NCBI GenBank assembly: GCA_964500895.1
Contig: CAZCQP010000004.1
Span: forward strand, 35,201-99,200
Length of the DNA stretch: 64,000 nt
Source: CAZCQP01 sp964500895
GTDB taxonomy: Bacteria; Bacillota; Clostridia; Lachnospirales; JAISER01
Direction: 5' to 3'
Part shown: positions 16,208-24,675 of the stretch, one piece after another
Layout: the number at the start of each line of letters is the position of its first letter
Numbering within the stretch: position 1 is the stretch's first letter
The notes under the pieces: generated by a model
What the model was told of the DNA's origin: nothing
Database searches by the model: none
What the model saw: only the letters and a program-made list of their open reading frames with translations
Program-made: the position numbers and the translations under genes

Positions 16208-16777
16208 ATGAAAAAGTTAATCGCTATAATATCGGCAATGGCCATAGTTGCAACCGCAGTCACTGCCTATGCCACGGACACGACTACAAGCATTACAGTT
16301 GGCCACTCTGGTAAGCCTATTGAAATGGTAGGTACCATTGAGCCTACGATTTTATCTGTTACAATGCCTTCATCCATCTACTTTGATATGAGCAAAAGTT
16401 TTACCGGGGATAACAAAGTGCTTTCTCCCCAAATTAGAGTAGTCAACAACTCTAACATAAAGCTCAGTGTTTCTATTGATAGCGCCGTGGTGGATATCTC
16501 TGGCCTGCCCAACACACAGTGGAGCGACGATGGTATGGTTATGAGCAATGAAAATAAAATTGCAATAGGTTTCCAAAACGTTACAGCAGTTGAAGCAAGG
16601 CCGACAACCATTGGAAATGCAACATGGATTTCCAACGGCATCAATAATAAAAAGGTCATGGACATCATGCCTAGCAAAACAGGTTATGCCTATGCTGTAG
16701 GTAAAATGGGTGATGCAGTTCCTGAAGACAGCAATGCCACATTCTCAGTCGTTCCCATTTTTGTAGTTCATAAGTAA
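16208..16777 (+). CDS. secreted protein of unknown function
   Basis: A 189-residue protein. ATG 16208 has GGAGGG upstream and opens a clear signal peptide ('MKKLIAIISAMAIVATAVTAYA', cut after AYA). The mature part is a beta-rich domain: 'TTSITVGHSGKPIEMVGTIE', 'ILSVTMPSSIYFDM', 'LSPQIRVVNNSNIKLSVSID'. Its general plan resembles WxL-like or major surface-subunit proteins, but no WxL or sortase motif is present. It follows the membrane-anchored gene, so the pair may make a surface layer or filament with its anchor. That is inference. A terminator follows. Confidence 0.6.
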   Translation: MKKLIAIISAMAIVATAVTAYATDTTTSITVGHSGKPIEMVGTIEPTILSVTMPSSIYFDMSKSFTGDNKVLSPQIRVVNNSNIKLSVSIDSAVVDISGLPNTQWSDDGMVMSNENKIAIGFQNVTAVEARPTTIGNATWISNGINNKKVMDIMPSKTGYAYAVGKMGDAVPEDSNATFSVVPIFVVHK

Positions 16778-16837
16778 TATACAGTAACTTACATACGATC
16801 CCCCTATATTAAATAAGACACCTTAGCCGGCTTGAGC

Positions 16838-16874
16838 ATCACTCCATAAGTTTACAGCTTATGGAGTGATTTTT
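16838..16874. terminator. terminator between secreted protein and EpsG gene
   Basis: ATCACTCCATAAG (16838-16850) pairs perfectly with CTTATGGAGTGAT (16858-16870), loop TTTACAG, followed by TTTT. It can end the plus-strand unit and lies just after the converging EpsG stop. Confidence 0.88.
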
Positions 16875-16882
16875 ATGTACCC

Positions 16883-17950
16883 CTAAGGCTTTTGGAATAG
16901 GCTCACATAAGGATATACCCCATGGAACCCTTCAGACGCTGCATATAAAAAATATATAAACGACGATGCAAATGCCAGCCCCATACCCGCCACTTTAAGT
17001 TTGGTTTCCGATTGCAGGCTGACGATTCTGGGAATCAAGACGATAGCACCTATAAAAAAGTAAATAGAAAACCTCTCCAGTATAAAGTGCTTCATCATAA
17101 AGATGCAAATCACAAACGTTATAAATGCACCATTAATAAAAATTCGGTTTGCGGTATCTATTACCATTAACTGATTTTTGAAATAAAGTGTTACAATAAG
17201 ATATAACGTGGGGAACACAAGGTAAGCAAAACTGTAACCATCCCAATAATATGAATTTTTATATACGGAGATGTAGGCGGATTGCGCTGCCAGAAAATCA
17301 AAAATTTGGCCATCAAAAATAAATAGGAAAACTACAACCAAAAGCGCAAATAAATAGTTTTTATACTTTGGGTAAAGGTTAATGAAAAAATATGCGGGGA
17401 TAAGGATGAGTGCGGATATGTGAATGGTGGCAATGAGGAATACGCCTATTACAAAATGTAAAAGCCGACGCTTTGCCAACAAGGGAAAAAGCAGAAGCAG
17501 CAAAGATGCCGCCAAGGATTGTCTAACAAAGTTCATGCTATGGGCGTAAAACTGAAGCATGATATATAGGGCAACACTCAACCAAGGCATAGGGGAGTAC
17601 CTTTTAATAAACCAAAGCACAAGCCCGGTTATGATGCAGTTTATGATTAAAAGAAAGACAATATAGTTTGCCCCTGTTAATGCAATTGTTTTGGTGAGGA
17701 CTGCAAACCCTAAATACCTGGTGTAGTTGTTTGCAATTTGCGCAAGGGTTGAATGGGAGATGTCATTATAAATTTTTTCATATAGAAAATAGTCAAACCC
17801 AATGCTATACCGCATGGTTGCAACCAATGTTAGCACTATAAAAGTAATGATGAGGTATAAGTGTTGGTTTGATTTACTGTTAAGGGTATGGCATAGCACA
17901 AATCCGGTCAGTGTTAAAATAAAAATGAGCAAATAATACATTTTATTCAC
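16883..17950 (-). CDS. EpsG-family polysaccharide polymerase-like membrane protein
   Basis: A 355-residue protein with about ten hydrophobic segments. The EpsG signature is in the first loop, ATMRYSIGFDYFLYEKIY: an R-x-x-G-x-D-Y motif after the second membrane span, followed by 'MNFVRQSLAASLLLL'. EpsG-like proteins are thought to polymerise exopolysaccharide repeats, in the manner of Wzy. No glycosyltransferase or flippase gene is adjacent, so it is an orphan copy. The stop is TAG; a TAA follows seven codons later in frame. Confidence 0.78.
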   Translation of the reverse strand: MNKMYYLLIFILTLTGFVLCHTLNSKSNQHLYLIITFIVLTLVATMRYSIGFDYFLYEKIYNDISHSTLAQIANNYTRYLGFAVLTKTIALTGANYIVFLLIINCIITGLVLWFIKRYSPMPWLSVALYIMLQFYAHSMNFVRQSLAASLLLLLFPLLAKRRLLHFVIGVFLIATIHISALILIPAYFFINLYPKYKNYLFALLVVVFLFIFDGQIFDFLAAQSAYISVYKNSYYWDGYSFAYLVFPTLYLIVTLYFKNQLMVIDTANRIFINGAFITFVICIFMMKHFILERFSIYFFIGAIVLIPRIVSLQSETKLKVAGMGLAFASSFIYFLYAASEGFHGVYPYVSLFQKP

Positions 17951-18067
17951 CTCACTGGTGTATGCATTTTACCATATCTAATATTTATTAACAAGATGAG
18001 AAAATGAAGAACGGAGACACTTTAACATTAATTTAATCATTCACTTGTTGTATATTTCCAGCCCCTT

Positions 18068-18076
18068 TGGTATAAT
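18068..18076 (+). promoter_or_regulatory. extended -10 promoter of nfeD-flotillin
   Basis: TGGTATAAT is a TG-N-TATAAT element about 24 bases before the NfeD start. TTGTAT (18048-18053) lies 17 bases upstream of the -10. Confidence 0.6.
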
Positions 18077-18099
18077 GATAACGAAAGCGAGGTGGTTTG

Positions 18100-18618
18100 A
18101 TGCATGCGTTTTTCATGATTTGTTTTGGCGTTGGCGTTGGCTATGTGCTTATTGGCTTTATTTTAGGCGAAGTGGTGGGCCTGCTGGATTTTGACATGGA
18201 CATTGAATTTGATGGCCTGGTTTCGCCCCTAAAGCCTTCTGTACTGGCCGCCTTTCTAACGGTTTTTGGCGGAACAGGGCTTATTTTGCTCAAGCGGGTT
18301 GGCACTGTGCAAACGCTGTTGTTTGCCGGGTTACTTGGCCTTTGCATTGCCTTTGTTTTTTACCGCTTTATCATTGTACCTTTGTATAAAGCGCAAAACA
18401 CCAGTGCAGTGGAAATGCAAAGCCTTATTGGCCATACCGCCACGGTGACGGAAGCCATTCCTCAAGGGGGGTATGGAAAAATCACGTATTATGTCCATGG
18501 CAACACCTATTCCGCCCCGGCTAAGGGAGAGGACGGGAACGCCATTGAACGCAACCAAACCGTCGACATTGTCTACATTGTTAAAAACACCTACTATGTA
18601 AGGAGGAAAAGTGAATGA
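18100..18618 (+). CDS. NfeD-like membrane protein (YuaF type)
   Basis: A 172-residue protein starting at ATG 18100 (a TTG just before is also possible). Three transmembrane segments occupy residues ~5-100. A small C-terminal OB-fold domain follows ('LIGHTATVTEAIPQGGYGKI', 'VDIVYIVKNTYYV'). Short NfeD proteins of this type are partners of flotillins in membrane microdomains, and the flotillin gene follows with a four-base overlap. The arrangement matches Bacillus yuaF-floT. Confidence 0.87.
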   Translation: MHAFFMICFGVGVGYVLIGFILGEVVGLLDFDMDIEFDGLVSPLKPSVLAAFLTVFGGTGLILLKRVGTVQTLLFAGLLGLCIAFVFYRFIIVPLYKAQNTSAVEMQSLIGHTATVTEAIPQGGYGKITYYVHGNTYSAPAKGEDGNAIERNQTVDIVYIVKNTYYVRRKSE

Positions 18619-20066
18619 GCGAATACCTAATCATTGCCATCATTCTGGCCGCCCTGTTTTTGTTAATTATCGGCATATTAACATGGTGGAAAAAAGTGCC
18701 CCAAGACAAAGCGTTGGTGGTCACCGGCTTGCGGAAGCGGGTCATTTCCGGTGGCGGCGGCATTGTCATTCCCATTTTGGAACGGACAGACCGCATTTCT
18801 TTGGAAAACATGAAAATTGTGGTGAACACACAAGGCGCACTCACCGAGCAAGGGGTTGACATCATTGCAGACGGTGTGGCCGTTATCAAGGTGAAAAGCG
18901 ACAAAGAATCCATTTTGGCCGCTGTGGAACAATTTAACACAGGCAACGAAGCCAAAACCATTAACGTCATTGAAAACATCGCCAAAGACGTGCTGGAAGG
19001 CAAACTGCGTGAAATTATTTCCAAGCTGACGGTGGAAGAAATATACAAAGACCGTGAAAAGTTTGCGTCTCAAGTGCAAGAAGTGGCTGCGTTGGACTTG
19101 GCCGAAATGGGCTTGGAAATTAAAGCTTTCACCATCCGGGACATTTCAGACCAAAACGGCTACTTGGAAGCTTTAGGTAAACGCCGCATTTCGGAAGTAA
19201 AGCGGGATGCTTTAATTGCAGAAGCGGAAGCAGCAAAGGAAACGAAGATTCGCACCTCCGAAGCCTACCGCTTAGGGGAAGAAGCCCGGCTGGTTGCTGA
19301 AACCCAAATTTCCGAGGCTGCCAAAGACAAAGAGCTTAAAGTGCAGGCTTACAAAAAAGAAGAACAAACCGCAAAAGCAATTGCAGACTTGGCTTATGAA
19401 ATTGAAAGCAACAAGGTGAAAAAAGAAGTTACAGAAACACAAATGCAAGTGGAAATTTTGCGTAAGGAAAAAGAAATTGAGCTGGCAGAGCAAGAAGCCA
19501 CCCGCAAAGAAAAGGAATTGGACGCCAGCGTCATCAAACAAGCCAACGCAGAAAAATACAAGCAGGAAAAAGAAGCAGATGCCATCAAGTACAAGCAAGT
19601 GCTGGATGCCCAGGCCCAAGCAGAATACATTCGCTTGGAAGGTAATGCCCGTGCGGAAGCCAGACGGCTTGAAGGTTTGGCAGATGTAGAGATTATTCGT
19701 GAAACCGGTAAAGCAGAAGCGGAAGCCATGCAGAAAAAGGCAGAAGCCTTTAAACTGTATAACGAAGCAGCCATGACCCAAATGATTTTGGAAAAGCTGC
19801 CTGAAATCGCCAAATCCGTGGCAGAACCCCTTTCCCAAACCGAAAAAATTGTTATCATTGATTCCGGTTCTAACGGCGGCGGCAAAGGCGCAACCGGTGC
19901 TGCCAAAGTGTCTGGCTATGTGACGGATATTATGGCCACTTTACCCGAAACTGTGGAAACCTTAACGGGTGTAAACATGATGGATTACTTTAAAAAGTTA
20001 ACCACAGGAACAAAAACTGCAAATGAAGCGGTAACGCCACAAACAAACACAACCCAATCTGAATAA
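18615..20066 (+). CDS. floT: flotillin
   Basis: A 483-residue flotillin. A hydrophobic hairpin is at residues 1-22 and an SPFH/PHB domain at ~25-200 ('GGGGIVIPILERTDRISLENM', in parts; 'VLEGKLREIISKLTVEEIY'). A long Glu/Ala/Lys coiled coil spans ~190-400, with the flotillin EA-rich repeats. The C-terminus is Gly- then Thr-rich ('VIIDSGSNGGGKGATGAAK'). Flotillins scaffold ordered membrane domains and influence secretion, signalling and fluidity. It is cotranscribed with the NfeD gene and ends at a strong terminator. Confidence 0.93.
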   Translation: MSEYLIIAIILAALFLLIIGILTWWKKVPQDKALVVTGLRKRVISGGGGIVIPILERTDRISLENMKIVVNTQGALTEQGVDIIADGVAVIKVKSDKESILAAVEQFNTGNEAKTINVIENIAKDVLEGKLREIISKLTVEEIYKDREKFASQVQEVAALDLAEMGLEIKAFTIRDISDQNGYLEALGKRRISEVKRDALIAEAEAAKETKIRTSEAYRLGEEARLVAETQISEAAKDKELKVQAYKKEEQTAKAIADLAYEIESNKVKKEVTETQMQVEILRKEKEIELAEQEATRKEKELDASVIKQANAEKYKQEKEADAIKYKQVLDAQAQAEYIRLEGNARAEARRLEGLADVEIIRETGKAEAEAMQKKAEAFKLYNEAAMTQMILEKLPEIAKSVAEPLSQTEKIVIIDSGSNGGGKGATGAAKVSGYVTDIMATLPETVETLTGVNMMDYFKKLTTGTKTANEAVTPQTNTTQSE

Positions 20067-20084
20067 CAAGTTTAATAAAAAATA

Positions 20085-20116
20085 ACCACTTCGTTTTAAA
20101 CGAAGTGGTGATTTTT
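20085..20116. terminator. terminator flotillin / GH18
   Basis: ACCACTTCGTT pairs with AACGAAGTGGT around a TTA loop, followed by GATTTTT; an A-rich run precedes it. It lies between the converging flotillin and glycosyl hydrolase genes. Confidence 0.88.
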
Positions 20117-20130
20117 GTCTTACCCTAGAA

Positions 20131-21912
20131 TTATTGTTGACCCGTATACTGGTTAATGGCTGTCCAAACTTCTGGCTTTTCAAGGCCGTACCGCCAACAA
20201 GCCAGTCCGGCTACATCATAGGCATTTGCAATGCCTAGCTTGCCTTCAATAGAGCGTTCGTCCTCCAGCCACACCTTCTTTACGACATCACGGCCATTTT
20301 CAGTTGTTTGATATTCCCCGTAGTAACTGCCAATGTCCGGTAGCCAGGTGAATGTTGCATTGTTTTTGGTAAATAAGTTGTATGCCCCTTGCATGGACAG
20401 GTCTTGCTTGCTAAAGGTAAGCACCCCGTCTTGCTGCCATTCTGTCCATACCCGCACGTAAAACGGCAGCCCCATCAAAATTTTAGATTTAGGCACTTCT
20501 TCCAGTGTCTGCGCAATGCCATTATCTACAAACCCTAAAGAAGCCACCGGCCCTGTGTTACTAGAGCCGGAATAGTGCTCATCATAAGCCATCACGCAAA
20601 TATAGTCTGCCACCTTGGCAATTTCTTTGCGGTTGTAGTGTTTGGTGTACATGGGCACATACAAGTCCACAGACAGCACCACTTCCCGCTCTTTCATAAG
20701 CGGCCCCAGTTCCCGTATAAACTGAACAAAGTAGGGGGCATCGGCTTCTGTAACAGCTTCAAAGTCTATATTAATGCCATCTAAATCATAAAGGGAAATG
20801 TAGCCCATCAGTTGTTCAATCATGTGGTCACGGTTCAGCGGGTCGGACAATACCGCATGGCTGACAGCGGAATTAAAGTTGTCCGAAATAAGCGCCCACA
20901 CTTTCAAGCCTTTGGCATGGGCATCCTGCACGTATTCCACACTGCCCAGGCTGTCGATGTCTGCAATGGCTTGTCCAGGGGAATCCAGATTATCTGCGTT
21001 AAATTCAAACCAAGTGGGGGACACCACATCGGCCCCCGGAACAGCAGCAGCCTTATTAAGTTTAACGGACATGGCTTCCCACACCACCACCAGCTTGCCG
21101 TCTTTAGCCCAAATGGGAGGGGCAGCGGCATCCAGGGGTACAGGCACAGCCGGAATTTCGGTTTTCTCTCCCAGCGCCTTGGTTTGTATGTAACCCACCA
21201 AACCGTTGGGCAGCCGAACTTTGGTGAATTTTTCCACTTCCTCAAAAACCGTAACATCAACGTCTTTATCAACATGAAACGCTACCGGGCTTTTAATGTC
21301 TGCCCCATAACGCAGCCGTGTCTTTTTTAAGACAGGTGCTGTTGTTTTGTTTTCAGTTTTATTTTCAGCTATGACCATTTGGAAAACGTCGTCATAGGTA
21401 AAGGTAAAGTTCACGTACCGCTCTTCCAAAAACGATTGAGGCATGTATGCCGTATCGTTTTGAAGCAAAACAGGGGAAGGAAGCGTTTCCGGCTTGCGAT
21501 TCACCGTATATTCGGTTTCGCCGGGGGTTATAACGGTTGTAGCCTCCAAGGTGGTTATGGTGAGGCGGTTGCTTGCACCTTCCCAGAAAATGTATGGGTC
21601 CACGTATTCCTGCAAAAAGTCCACCGGCAAGTAGATTTGGTCTTCCACCAGCATAGGAGGGTGTTCCATGGGCAAAACCTGGTCTTGATACACCAGACCA
21701 ATAACCCCTTCCTGCATGTTTTTAATATGCTCAAAAGGGGGTTCCATTTGGTTGTTAGGCAAAAAATAAAAAAGCATTATACTGGATATACTGGCAATAC
21801 AAACAAATGCAGCCAATATATAGATAAACAGCTTTTGGTTAAACATTCTGCGGCGGCGTCTCCGGTATGGACGCTGATAGGTTGAGTAGTCTGGCACAGC
21901 GAAATCCTCCAC
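20131..21912 (-). CDS. membrane-anchored GH18 glycosyl hydrolase with copper-amine-oxidase-like and SH3 domains
   Basis: A 593-residue protein. A basic cytoplasmic stretch ('RPYRRRRRRMF') precedes a single membrane span at ~28-50. A copper-amine-oxidase N-terminal-like domain (~70-185: 'LPMEHPPMLVEDQIYLPVDFL', in parts) and a bacterial SH3 domain (~195-245: 'KVRLPNGLVGYIQTKAL') follow. The GH18 barrel covers ~265-590. Its catalytic motif is intact: DGINIDFE, Asp378-Glu385, with Glu385 as proton donor. Relatives include spore cortex lytic YaaH/YdhD-type and other peptidoglycan-directed GH18 proteins. Action on cell-wall glycan outside the membrane is likely. It is monocistronic and lies upstream of a palindrome-rich region. 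Confidence 0.88.
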   Translation of the reverse strand: MEDFAVPDYSTYQRPYRRRRRRMFNQKLFIYILAAFVCIASISSIMLFYFLPNNQMEPPFEHIKNMQEGVIGLVYQDQVLPMEHPPMLVEDQIYLPVDFLQEYVDPYIFWEGASNRLTITTLEATTVITPGETEYTVNRKPETLPSPVLLQNDTAYMPQSFLEERYVNFTFTYDDVFQMVIAENKTENKTTAPVLKKTRLRYGADIKSPVAFHVDKDVDVTVFEEVEKFTKVRLPNGLVGYIQTKALGEKTEIPAVPVPLDAAAPPIWAKDGKLVVVWEAMSVKLNKAAAVPGADVVSPTWFEFNADNLDSPGQAIADIDSLGSVEYVQDAHAKGLKVWALISDNFNSAVSHAVLSDPLNRDHMIEQLMGYISLYDLDGINIDFEAVTEADAPYFVQFIRELGPLMKEREVVLSVDLYVPMYTKHYNRKEIAKVADYICVMAYDEHYSGSSNTGPVASLGFVDNGIAQTLEEVPKSKILMGLPFYVRVWTEWQQDGVLTFSKQDLSMQGAYNLFTKNNATFTWLPDIGSYYGEYQTTENGRDVVKKVWLEDERSIEGKLGIANAYDVAGLACWRYGLEKPEVWTAINQYTGQQ

Positions 21913-22031
21913 AAAGTTATGTATTTTTATGAATTATAGCATATTTTGCAGCCGTGTGCAATGCGCCGTGTAGAAAAAGGAAATCCAAGGCCGTCGTTGC
22001 CATAATTTTCATAGCGCTAGAAAATAAAGTA

Positions 22032-22063
22032 CGCCGTAAAACTTGGAATAAAGTTTTACGGCG
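22032..22063. terminator. 13-bp hairpin
   Basis: CGCCGTAAAACTT (22032-22044) pairs perfectly with AAGTTTTACGGCG (22051-22063), loop GGAATA. It lies between the htrA end and the GH18 start. There is no clear T-run on either side, so it may be part of the repeat-rich region rather than a terminator. Confidence 0.5.
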
Positions 22064-22117
22064 CTATATAAAGAATAGGAGGTAAAGGAAAGATTAGAAA
22101 TCTCAGATTGTTGACAA

Positions 22118-22274
22118 AAGAGTTTGGGAAACTTTTTCGAGAAAAAGTTTCCTAAACTCTTCAAAAATCTTTTGCCAGAAAATGCCACTAAACGGCATTT
22201 TCGTGAAGTTTTTGCACTGATTTTTTCAAAAAGGTGCACACACTGTGTGCACGGGGTTCGGGGCAAAGCCCCGA
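22118..22274. repeat. array of consecutive palindromes
   Basis: Several hairpins run head to tail: a 21-bp stem (22118-22138 with 22141-22161, one G-U, loop GA); GAAAATGCC/GGCATTTTC (22178-22202); TGCAC/GTGCA around a T- and A-run (22213-22238); GTGCACACA/TGTGTGCAC (22234-22252); TCGGGGC/GCCCCGA (22258-22274, loop AAA). The rest of 21913-22303 has no gene. The layout suggests a repetitive intergenic element; the first hairpins could also end htrA transcription. Confidence 0.7.
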
Positions 22275-22303
22275 GGTTTTTGCCAGTTGCCGACAGCCTA
22301 AGC

Positions 22304-23767
22304 TTAGAAATCTGTATCGTTATATTGGGTGAGGGTGGCCTGTACGGTCATGGGGGTTTTGCCGTCCCGAATAAGGCCAATGCTCAATGTATCTCCAACT
22401 TTATAACTTTGAATGGTTTCAGTTAATTGTTCCACAGTTAAAATGGCAGCACCGTTAATGCTGGTGATAATATCTGTGCGTTTAATGTTGGCTTGTGCGG
22501 CGGCAGAATCTGCAAACACAGCGTTCACAAAGACGCCCAGTTCAGGCAAACCGTAAGCGGCAGCAATCTCCTCGGTAATGGTAGAGCCGGAAATGCCTAA
22601 AAATGCTTTGCCTGTACGGTTCATCAGGCCTTCAATAATGGGTTTGGCCCGGTTGGAAGAAATGCTGAACCCCATGCCTTCTGCCCCGTACGCCGGTGAA
22701 AACTTGGCGGTGTTAATGCCAATGATTTCACCGTCCAAATTCACCAAAGGGCCGCCGCTGTTGCCGAAATTAATGGTGGCGCTGGTTTGAAGCACAGACA
22801 GAGCCGTTTGACGGTCGCCCATTTGAATTTCCTTTTCGGAAGCGCTAATCATGCCCATGGTGGCGGTATTGCCTTGGCCAAATGCATTGCCAATGGCCAG
22901 CACCAAATCCCCTACCTGCACATCGTCGGAGTTGCCAAAACGTGCAACGGTCACTTGGTTAATACCGGCATTTTTCAAGTCGCTTTTCTGTATAGATATA
23001 ACGGCTAAATCTTCATTGGCGTTGGAACCCACATGTTTGGCAGGAACAGGTTCGCTGCCCATGATGGAAACCTTGACGCTGTTCACCTTGTTAATCACGT
23101 GCTGATTGGTAGCAATGTACACCTTCTCATCATCTTCGTGAAAAATGATGCCAGAGGCAGAACCGCTGGGCTGTTCAAAGGGTGCGTCAAAAAACTGTTG
23201 GCTGGATATTTCGGCTGTCGTAATGGCCACCACCGATGGCTCTACCCGCTGAATGATGTCTACAAATTGGTTGGACATGGTGCGTAAGTCTGAAACCACA
23301 GTGGCTGGTTGGGCGGCAGGGGTTGGGTTGGCATCGTTAAAGGAAAATGTTGCCTTTTCGGTTGGGGGTTCACCCTGGGCAGTGATGATGTTCTTTGGTT
23401 GGGTGGTTCTGCCCACTGCAAAGCCAATGCCTGCGCCCCCTAAAAGACACACAGCGGTTACGGCAGCCACAATGCGTTTAAAGGGCTTGCTTTTTGTGGG
23501 CTGTGGCTCTTGCTTTATGGTTTCCTGGTAGTAGGTGGTGCTGTCTGTAGGCTGCTCGCTAAACATGGGCGATACAGGCACGTGGTTTTCAATGTGCTCA
23601 TCGGTTAAGCCGGCGTGAGGGGGCATCACATCCAAGGGTGTGGCAGGGTAAGAAGCCGGCGGCTCAGGCGCTAACGCTTTGTTAATTTCATTTTGAATGC
23701 GCTGTATTTCCAGTTGATAGTCTTGGTTGTCGGGGGATGGATTGTTGTTTGGGTTGTTTTCGTTCAT
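22304..23767 (-). CDS. HtrA/DegP-like serine protease with PDZ domain
   Basis: A 487-residue S1C protease. ATG 23767 has AAGGAGGAAG upstream; 45 codons of open frame before it have no site. An N-terminal Asn/Pro-rich cytoplasmic tail of ~115 residues precedes one membrane span ('IVAAVTAVCLLGGAGIGFAVG'). The protease domain has the full triad: His223 (ATNQHVIN), Asp253 (NEDLAVISI) and Ser337 (NFGNSGGPLVN). A PDZ domain covers ~395-485 ('GVFVNAVFADSAAAQANI'). It degrades misfolded exported proteins at the outer face of the membrane. Confidence 0.94.
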   Translation of the reverse strand: MNENNPNNNPSPDNQDYQLEIQRIQNEINKALAPEPPASYPATPLDVMPPHAGLTDEHIENHVPVSPMFSEQPTDSTTYYQETIKQEPQPTKSKPFKRIVAAVTAVCLLGGAGIGFAVGRTTQPKNIITAQGEPPTEKATFSFNDANPTPAAQPATVVSDLRTMSNQFVDIIQRVEPSVVAITTAEISSQQFFDAPFEQPSGSASGIIFHEDDEKVYIATNQHVINKVNSVKVSIMGSEPVPAKHVGSNANEDLAVISIQKSDLKNAGINQVTVARFGNSDDVQVGDLVLAIGNAFGQGNTATMGMISASEKEIQMGDRQTALSVLQTSATINFGNSGGPLVNLDGEIIGINTAKFSPAYGAEGMGFSISSNRAKPIIEGLMNRTGKAFLGISGSTITEEIAAAYGLPELGVFVNAVFADSAAAQANIKRTDIITSINGAAILTVEQLTETIQSYKVGDTLSIGLIRDGKTPMTVQATLTQYNDTDF

Positions 23768-23895
23768 AAAAATCTTCCTCCTTGCAAAAACGGTTGTTGT
23801 TGTCTGTTTAATAACAGTATAGACTTTATTTTTGAACAAAATATGAACAAGATGTAAATAATTATAAAAATGAAGCCCATACACGCAAAAACAAA

Positions 23896-23944
23896 CAGGC
23901 AAAACAACAGTAGCCTTTTGAAAACGCCGCCATTGCTTTGCCTG
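23896..23944 (-). terminator. probable terminator of the FMN-binding-like gene
   Basis: CAGGCAAA (23896-23903) and TTTGCCTG (23937-23944) are inverted. On the minus strand the second arm is followed by a T-rich run (TTTGTTTTTG). The loop is long. Confidence 0.5.
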
Positions 23945-23970
23945 CCGTTTAAAAAATGAAGCGTAATTTT

Positions 23971-24414
23971 TTAAGAAGCCTGACCATATGCCTCTGCTTT
24001 ATCCAAAGCGCTGCGAATGGCCTTGATTAATATTTCTTCTGTGTAGGCTGTGTCACGGGTTATGGGTACGTTTAAGTTTTGTGTGGTGATAATCTCTTGA
24101 GCCAGCGTATCCATTGTGGGCTGGAACAATGGATAGAACACCGTTTGGATTTCGTCCATGTTTTCTAAATTGATAGACACAATTTCATTCTCATCCACGG
24201 TAACTGCCACCTTCACCGGGTTGTTGTAAAGAATGATTTCGGAATAATATGTACCTGGCTCGTAAAGTGCAGCGGACTCTGGGTTCTCTGTTTTACCCCT
24301 GGGCATAAAAATGAGAATGAGAAAAACAATAAGAATGAGTCCAATCGCCACGAACGCCACATTCTTGATGATCTCCTTTAGCTGAAAAACAACAATTTTA
24401 GTGCCGCCCATCAT
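23971..24414 (-). CDS. membrane-anchored, degenerate FMN-binding-like protein
   Basis: A 147-residue protein with one N-terminal membrane span at ~18-38 ('VAFVAIGLILIVFLILIFM'). The outer domain has the order of an FMN_bind domain: 'YEPGTYYSEIILYNNPVKVAV', a 'V-T-V-x-x-N-x-I-V-S-I' strand, 'LAQEIITTQNLNVP', and a terminal helix 'EEILIKAIRSALDKA'. The Ser/Thr-Gly-Ala-Thr motif that carries covalent FMN in RnfG/NqrC-type domains is replaced by ITRDTAYTEE, so covalent flavin is unlikely. A stand-alone structural or sensing role is possible. Assignment to the fold is by pattern only. Confidence 0.5.
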   Translation of the reverse strand: MMGGTKIVVFQLKEIIKNVAFVAIGLILIVFLILIFMPRGKTENPESAALYEPGTYYSEIILYNNPVKVAVTVDENEIVSINLENMDEIQTVFYPLFQPTMDTLAQEIITTQNLNVPITRDTAYTEEILIKAIRSALDKAEAYGQAS

Positions 24415-24675
24415 GTGTTTCCTCCTTATACGCTTCGTGTTATTAGTGTATTAAGCGTAAAAATAAAATATGCATGAAATTGCTTCTAACTTTATGATGC
24501 ACTTCATGGAGCGTATGGTTATAATTTTTTCCATTTATGCAAAAAATACTGGAAATATGGTTTGACTTCAAGTATAATATGAAACATATACCATTTGGAC
24601 GATTGCGGCAGGGGCTTGAATGCTGCCGTGGATATATTTGATAGACGGACTGATTGAATAAAGAGGAGTTAGCGA

